A stretch of 10,363 nt of DNA, taken from assembly GCA_937969485.1 (NCBI GenBank), contig CALBVQ010000032.1:1-10363 (forward strand), in the 5' to 3' direction. Both the position numbers and the translations under genes were made by a program. The notes under the pieces are model-generated. The model saw only the letters and a program-made list of their open reading frames with translations, had not been told where the DNA came from and searched no databases. Below are positions 6,959 to 10,363 of this stretch, piece after piece. Every line of letters begins with the position of its first letter. Positions within the stretch are counted from its first letter, which is position 1. Origin of the DNA: an uncultured Saprospiraceae bacterium (GTDB lineage Bacteria; Bacteroidota; Bacteroidia; Chitinophagales; Saprospiraceae).

Positions 6959-7405
6959 ATGAAAGACGTGATCAATTTAATCTACATGCTTTTGTTCTTG
7001 GGACTTGGTTCTTTTTTCTGGTTGGTTTTTGCGCAACACGGAATGAATGAGGGTGGCGAGAATGATTCTGCCCTTGTTGCTTGGTGCGGAACCTCAAATT
7101 TCACCACGATTCCTGCTCATGCTCATGAAGGGAAAATCCTCTTCCGAAACTATTGTGCGAGTTGTCATGATAAGGCAATGACTCGACATATGACGGGTCC
7201 TGCTTTGGGAGATTTTACGAAGTCATGGAACAGTGACACATTGTTAATCCTAGATTATTTACGAGATAGTGATACATTCCTTGATACCTCTAGCTTTGCT
7301 CGCTCTCAATTCCTTAAGGTAGAGTATAAAGATATAGGTTCTCATGGCTTCGTCAACTTAACAAAAGAGGAACTTCAAGACTTAATAGCTTACATAAATT
7401 TATGA
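6959..7405 (+). CDS. Membrane-anchored monoheme cytochrome c, related to the ActA N-terminal domain
   Basis: This 148-residue protein has an N-terminal hydrophobic segment (about residues 5-25, ending VFA|Q) that is either a signal peptide or an anchor. A periplasmic class I cytochrome c domain follows. The haem motif CASCH is at residues 66-70, in GKILFRNYCASCH, with MTGPALG after it and a closing helix LTKEELQDLIAYI. This closely matches the N-terminal domain of the ActA-like protein at 8619-10046 (LFRNYCASCH, MTGPALG, LTDDDISSLLAYI), so the two are paralogues. At the place of the axial Met in the ActA copy (VIMTAFPNLT) this protein has IGSHGFVNLT: no Met, but a His one residue on. The start is fixed by an in-frame TAG at 6947. 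A role as electron carrier near ACIII or a terminal oxidase is inference. Confidence 0.85.
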   Translation: MKDVINLIYMLLFLGLGSFFWLVFAQHGMNEGGENDSALVAWCGTSNFTTIPAHAHEGKILFRNYCASCHDKAMTRHMTGPALGDFTKSWNSDTLLILDYLRDSDTFLDTSSFARSQFLKVEYKDIGSHGFVNLTKEELQDLIAYINL

Positions 7406-7594
7406 ATTGTTTGTAAGATGCAAAAGTAGAGTTGTTTCGGTAATAAATTGTTCAGTTCTTGATATGTAAGCTATTTGTCGCATGTGCTTTACGTATAATA
7501 TAAAGTAATTATATGTGAGTTTATTGGTTTTTGGATGGTCATATTTATGTCTAAAAAAAACAACCTAATTCGTTATGGAATTGTTAAGAAATAG

Positions 7595-7624
7595 TTGTCA
7601 AGCTCAATAATGTTATTAGCTTTG
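7595..7624 (+). promoter_or_regulatory. Bacteroidota-type promoter of thyA
   Basis: TTG at 7595-7597 and TAGCTTTG at 7617-7624 are separated by exactly 19 bp, matching the -33 and TANNTTTG -7 consensus of the primary sigma factor in this phylum. It predicts a start of transcription near 7631 and a leader of about 20 bases before the thyA ATG, so thyA has its own promoter. The rest of the 245-bp gap from 7406 shows no gene. A weak hairpin (AATTC-6-GAATT, 7567-7582) lies just upstream of the -33 box. Confidence 0.65.
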
Positions 7625-7650
7625 CGACTTAACATATACTATTATATTAT

Positions 7651-8445
7651 ATGCGTCAGTATCTCACACTTCTTGAGCACATTCTTGAAAATGGGGTTAA
7701 GAAATCCGACCGTACAGGGACAGGAACATTTAGTACTTTTGGGTATCAAATGCGTTTCGACTTGACAGAAGGTTTTCCCATGCTTACGACGAAGAAATTA
7801 CACCTCAAGTCAATCATACACGAATTACTGTGGTTTATCAAAGGAGATACAAATGTCAAGTATCTTCAAGAAAATGGAGTGAAAATTTGGGATGCTTGGG
7901 CTGACGAAAATGGAGAGTTAGGACCAGTTTATGGTAAGCAGTGGAGAAATTGGATTAAGCCAAACGGTGAGTCAGTTGATCAACTTATGCGTGCCATTGA
8001 TCTGATCAAAAATAACCCAGACAGTAGAAGAATAATAATTAATTCTTGGAATGCTGGAGAGCTTGATGAGATGGCATTAACTCCTTGCCATTGTCTATTT
8101 CAATTTTATGTAGCAGATGGTAAACTATCTTGTCAGTTATATCAGCGCTCTGCTGATACATTTCTAGGCGTACCATTCAACATAGCATCATATGCTCTTT
8201 TTACCATGATGGTTGCTCAAGTATGTAACTTGCAAGTTGGGGAATTTATCCATTCTTTTGGCGATGTACATTTGTATACAAATCATATAGAACAAGCAAA
8301 GTTGCAGCTTACTAGAGAGCCGCGACCTTTGCCTAAAATGATTATTAACTCAGAAGTTGATGATATTCTAGATTTTACATATGAGGATTTTTCTTTAATT
8401 GATTATGATCCTCACCCTCACATCAAAGCGAAGGTTTCGGTGTAG
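7651..8445 (+). CDS. thyA: Thymidylate synthase
   Basis: ThyA converts dUMP to dTMP using 5,10-methylenetetrahydrofolate, giving dihydrofolate. The protein is 264 residues, the same length as the E. coli enzyme, and the key residues fall at the same numbers: R21, the R126-R127 pair of the SRRII phosphate-binding motif, the catalytic nucleophile C146 in TPCHCLFQF, the R166-S167-A-D169 block, and N177 in GVPFNIASYA. The C-terminus, PHPHIKAKVSV, is typical. All catalytic residues are intact, so it should be active. It appears to be a single-gene unit with its own promoter. No dihydrofolate reductase gene (folA), a common neighbour of thyA elsewhere, follows in this window. Confidence 0.98.
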   Translation: MRQYLTLLEHILENGVKKSDRTGTGTFSTFGYQMRFDLTEGFPMLTTKKLHLKSIIHELLWFIKGDTNVKYLQENGVKIWDAWADENGELGPVYGKQWRNWIKPNGESVDQLMRAIDLIKNNPDSRRIIINSWNAGELDEMALTPCHCLFQFYVADGKLSCQLYQRSADTFLGVPFNIASYALFTMMVAQVCNLQVGEFIHSFGDVHLYTNHIEQAKLQLTREPRPLPKMIINSEVDDILDFTYEDFSLIDYDPHPHIKAKVSV

Positions 8446-8465
8446 AAAAGTTCAAGCATGTATTT

Positions 8466-8486
8466 TATTTAGACAACGTCTAAATA
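8466..8486. repeat. 21-bp perfect inverted repeat downstream of thyA
   Basis: TATTTAGAC (8466-8474) and GTCTAAATA (8478-8486) form 9-bp perfect arms with a 3-base spacer. It begins 20 bp after the thyA stop and lies about 23 bp upstream of the -33 box of the next promoter. It has no following T-run and a loop too tight for a good hairpin, so it looks more like a dimeric repressor or activator site than a terminator. Confidence 0.55.
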
Positions 8487-8508
8487 GGACGAAACTGTGC
8501 TTAAAATA

Positions 8509-8539
8509 TTGGTAATAGGTATATGTGTACCTATTTTTG
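8509..8539 (+). promoter_or_regulatory. Promoter of the ACIII (act) operon
   Basis: TTG at 8509-8511 and TATTTTTG at 8532-8539 are spaced by 20 bp, an exact match to the Bacteroidota -33/-7 arrangement. It predicts transcription from about 8546 and a leader of roughly 70 bases before the actA ATG at 8619. Confidence 0.65.
8514..8535. promoter_or_regulatory. Inverted repeat filling the act promoter spacer (operator candidate)
   Basis: AATAGGTA (8514-8521) and TACCTATT (8528-8535) are perfect 8-bp arms around the spacer TATGTG. The repeat sits between the -33 and -7 boxes and overlaps the first bases of the -7 element, a position where a bound repressor would block RNA polymerase. A run of five Ts (8534-8538) follows the stem base, so the same bases could instead act as a weak AT-rich terminator for thyA. 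The two readings are not exclusive. Confidence 0.5.
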
Positions 8540-8557
8540 CGGATAAATTCTGATATG

Positions 8558-8582
8558 TCACAGTTGAGTCAGATTTCTGTGA
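8558..8582 (+). repeat. Inverted repeat in the predicted actA leader
   Basis: TCACAG (8558-8563) and CTGTGA (8577-8582) are perfect 6-bp arms 13 bases apart, inside the predicted 5' untranslated leader. They could form a small mRNA hairpin about 36 bases before the start codon. The arms resemble CRP half-sites but in the reversed order, so a CRP-type site is not supported. Confidence 0.3.
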
Positions 8583-8618
8583 GATTTTAGTAAAATAATT
8601 AACGTCGATTTGTTGACT

Positions 8619-10046
8619 ATGAATAATAAATATATTGCCACGTTTTTGAAGTCATTCTTACTTGTTCTATTCTTAGCAAGTTTTAATACTTCTCATGCCC
8701 AAACTCCAGAGGATGCGGGTAAAACACTGTTTAGAAATTACTGTGCTTCATGTCACTCTAAGGATATGAAGAAGAATATGACTGGTCCTGCTCTTGGAGG
8801 AGTTGAGGAACGATGGGCGGATTATTCACAGGAAGATCTCTATGCGTGGATTAGAAACTCTCAAGCTATGATCGCTGCGAATCATCCACGTGCAACTGAG
8901 TTGTGGCAGCAATATGATGGAGTGATTATGACTGCATTTCCAAATCTGACAGATGATGATATTTCATCTTTATTGGCTTACATTAATGGAACCTACAATG
9001 GCACCTACCCAGTTGGTGGAGTAGTTACTGATCGTGCTGTTGGCGATCCGCAAGAAAAGAAGGGAGTCAGTAAGTGGCTTTATGCTGGGTTACTGGGTTT
9101 CCTAGCATTGTTGGCTTTAGTGCTAGCAAGAGTGATTGGAAACTTAAATGTAATCGCAGCTAAAAAAGAAAATCCAGATGCTATTGTAGATAGAAAGTCT
9201 ATCCTTGATATCCTTACTAGTAAAGGTTTGATAGGATTTGTTTTATTTGCTTTGATTCTTTTAGGTGGATATACTACTGTGAATAATGCGGTCAGTTTAG
9301 GTCGTCAACAAGGATATGCTCCGGAGCAGCCGATTAAATTTTCTCACAAGACGCACGCAGGCTTAAACAAAATAGATTGTCAGTACTGTCATGATGGGGC
9401 AAGAAGATCGAAGCATTCTGTTATCCCAGCTACGAATACATGTATGAATTGCCACAAGGCAATTAACTACGGTAGCGAACATGGTACAGCAGAGATTACC
9501 AAAATATACGCGTCCGTAGGTTTCAATCCTATGGAGAATAAGTACATCGAGAATTACGACGAGATGGCAGACTCTGATGTTGAAGCTTTATTCAAGAAGT
9601 GGATCGTTCAAGGAAACAAAGAAAATAATGACAAGTATGCTGAAGGGGCTGAAGACGCTTTAGACGAATTAGCTGATGAGCAGTGGGGAGAAGTTTTCTC
9701 TAGTTTGACGAATGAACAAAAGAAAAGTGTAAAAGGACCTATCGAGTGGGTTAGAATTCATAACCTACCTGACCACGTTTATTTTAATCACGCCCAGCAC
9801 GTAAGTGTAGGAGGAGTTGAATGTCAGACTTGTCACGGGCAAGTAGAAAATATGGAAGTTGTACAACAAATGTCTCCTTTATCAATGGGATGGTGTATTA
9901 ACTGTCACAGACAAACAGCGGTAGATTTTGATGATGCTTACTATAGTGCATATGAAGACTATCATAAAGAATTAAAATCTGGTGACAGACTAAATGTTAC
10001 AGTAGAGGATATCGGAGGACTAGAATGTCAAAAATGTCACTACTAA
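8619..10046 (+). CDS. actA: ActA-like multihaem cytochrome c subunit of Alternative Complex III
   Basis: This is the c-type cytochrome subunit of ACIII, the quinol-oxidising complex that replaces bc1 in many Bacteroidota. The ATG at 8619 (475 residues) is preferred to an in-frame TTG at 8610. Domains: signal peptide to about residue 27 (SHA|Q); a monohaem class I cytochrome c domain (CASCH at 42-46, likely axial M104 in VIMTAF); two membrane segments (about 153-175 and 204-224); and a C-terminal multihaem cytochrome c3/c7-like domain with five CXXCH motifs at 254-258, 275-279, 402-406, 426-430 and 470-474. The last ends one residue before the C-terminus. There are six haem sites in all. An acidic stretch (about 315-370) without haems separates the second and third of the five. 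The downstream gene 42 bp away encodes ActB, which fixes the context. Electrons would pass from the ActB/quinol site through these haems to a cytochrome c oxidase. Confidence 0.9.
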   Translation: MNNKYIATFLKSFLLVLFLASFNTSHAQTPEDAGKTLFRNYCASCHSKDMKKNMTGPALGGVEERWADYSQEDLYAWIRNSQAMIAANHPRATELWQQYDGVIMTAFPNLTDDDISSLLAYINGTYNGTYPVGGVVTDRAVGDPQEKKGVSKWLYAGLLGFLALLALVLARVIGNLNVIAAKKENPDAIVDRKSILDILTSKGLIGFVLFALILLGGYTTVNNAVSLGRQQGYAPEQPIKFSHKTHAGLNKIDCQYCHDGARRSKHSVIPATNTCMNCHKAINYGSEHGTAEITKIYASVGFNPMENKYIENYDEMADSDVEALFKKWIVQGNKENNDKYAEGAEDALDELADEQWGEVFSSLTNEQKKSVKGPIEWVRIHNLPDHVYFNHAQHVSVGGVECQTCHGQVENMEVVQQMSPLSMGWCINCHRQTAVDFDDAYYSAYEDYHKELKSGDRLNVTVEDIGGLECQKCHY

Positions 10047-10088
10047 AGAATACGAACAACTAATTGCGATAATATATAACTTAATATA

Positions 10089-10363
10089 ATGAAAGGAAAA
10101 GATCAAGGTATTTGGATAGGGGAGAAAGATCTCACAAACGACCCATCCTTTATTGAAATTTCCAAACAAGAATTCGCTTCTTTACCAGAAGCTCTTGGAA
10201 ATGCAGAGGCTGTTGAAGAAATTGGGGGAAATCGAAGAGATTTCATGAAGATGCTTGGATTTGGAGTAGGTGCTGCTGCAATAGCTGCAAGTTGTGATGT
10301 TCCCATTAAGAGAGCAATCCCTTACACTGTTAAACCAGATACTATAGTTCCTGGTGTTGCGAC
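10089..10363 (+). CDS. actB: ActB, Tat-targeted MoCo/4Fe-4S-type subunit of Alternative Complex III (3' end outside window)
   Basis: The first 91 residues are present and the frame is open to the window end. The opening, with WIGEKDLTNDP followed by EFASLPEAL and then a delayed Tat signal (GGNRRDFMKMLGFGVGAAAIAAS), matches the family of molybdopterin-oxidoreductase-like proteins with a variant, internal Tat signal (TIGR04519 type). The twin arginines are at residues 51-52, far from the N-terminus, which is typical of ActB. After the hydrophobic stretch comes AASCD, a possible lipobox cysteine, then PIKRAIPYTVKPD. In characterised ACIII, ActB carries the iron-sulfur clusters on the periplasmic side and lacks the molybdenum cofactor despite its homology. 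The ATG lies 42 bp after actA, in one operon. Further act genes are expected beyond the window. Confidence 0.9.
   Translation, partial: MKGKDQGIWIGEKDLTNDPSFIEISKQEFASLPEALGNAEAVEEIGGNRRDFMKMLGFGVGAAAIAASCDVPIKRAIPYTVKPDTIVPGVA

Noticed and set aside
7389..7417. CTTACA...TGTAAG pairing around the stop codon of the monohaem cytochrome gene
   Set aside because: The stem needs bulges and mismatches and has no T-run, so it is not a credible terminator.
7552..7590. Possible minus-strand terminator: a run of eight As at 7553-7560 beside an AATTC/GAATT hairpin
   Set aside because: The stem is only 5 bp with a bulged extension, and no minus-strand gene lies upstream that would need terminating.
8446..8618. 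FNR-type (TTGAT-N4-ATCAA) or CRP-type (TGTGA-N6-TCACA) site upstream of actA
   Set aside because: No FNR match exists, and the TCACA and TGTGA half-sites occur in the wrong order and 13 bases apart.
1..10363. Mobile element, phage, defence island, CRISPR array or tRNA
   Set aside because: No transposase, integrase, direct-repeat array, terminal inverted repeats or tRNA-like cloverleaf was seen; all main genes belong to housekeeping, respiratory or T9SS families with similar base composition.

Overview
The window is about 10.4 kb of AT-rich DNA from a member of the Bacteroidota, probably a free-living aerobic, Cytophagia- or Flavobacteriia-like lineage. Three things point there. There is a SprB-repeat protein with a type B gliding/T9SS C-terminal domain next to a PorP/SprF-family protein. 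The start of an Alternative Complex III (ACIII) respiratory operon has its Bacteroidota-style ActA and Tat-targeted ActB. Two intergenic regions carry promoters of the Bacteroidota type (TTG about 19-20 bp upstream of TANNTTTG). No phage, IS element, CRISPR array, tRNA or rRNA was seen, and the region reads as ordinary core chromosome.

Layout: (1) Positions 2-3438, plus strand: the 3' part of a large secreted adhesin-like protein (eight SprB-type repeats visible, then a PKD-like segment and the type B sorting domain), overlapping by one base a PorP/SprF outer-membrane partner. (2) Positions 3478-4603, minus strand: a two-gene operon, folK (folate biosynthesis) then a deoxynucleoside kinase (dNTP salvage), overlapping by 11 bp and convergent with the T9SS pair. 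(3) Positions 4839-6493, plus strand: a sodium/alanine (AGCS) symporter with a strong intrinsic terminator. (4) Positions 6494-7405: palindrome-rich DNA, a 74-residue protein of unknown function and a membrane-anchored monoheme cytochrome c. (5) Positions 7595-8445: thyA with its own promoter. (6) Positions 8446-10363: a regulatory region with three inverted repeats and a clear promoter, then actA (six CXXCH haem motifs) and the 5' end of actB.

How the genes work together: the first pair is a T9SS cargo and its dedicated outer-membrane partner. FolK supplies the folate pathway that ThyA draws on, and the deoxynucleoside kinase feeds the same dNTP pool, although these genes lie in separate transcription units. 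ActA and ActB begin the quinol-oxidising ACIII complex that replaces cytochrome bc1 in many Bacteroidota. The free-standing cytochrome at 6959-7405 is clearly a relative of the N-terminal domain of ActA.

The points most worth a second look are the operator-like inverted repeat placed exactly between the -33 and -7 elements of the ACIII promoter, the apparent loss of the usual axial methionine in the free-standing cytochrome, and the unrecognised small protein at 6636-6860. I did not find convincing evidence for an entirely new multi-gene system here.
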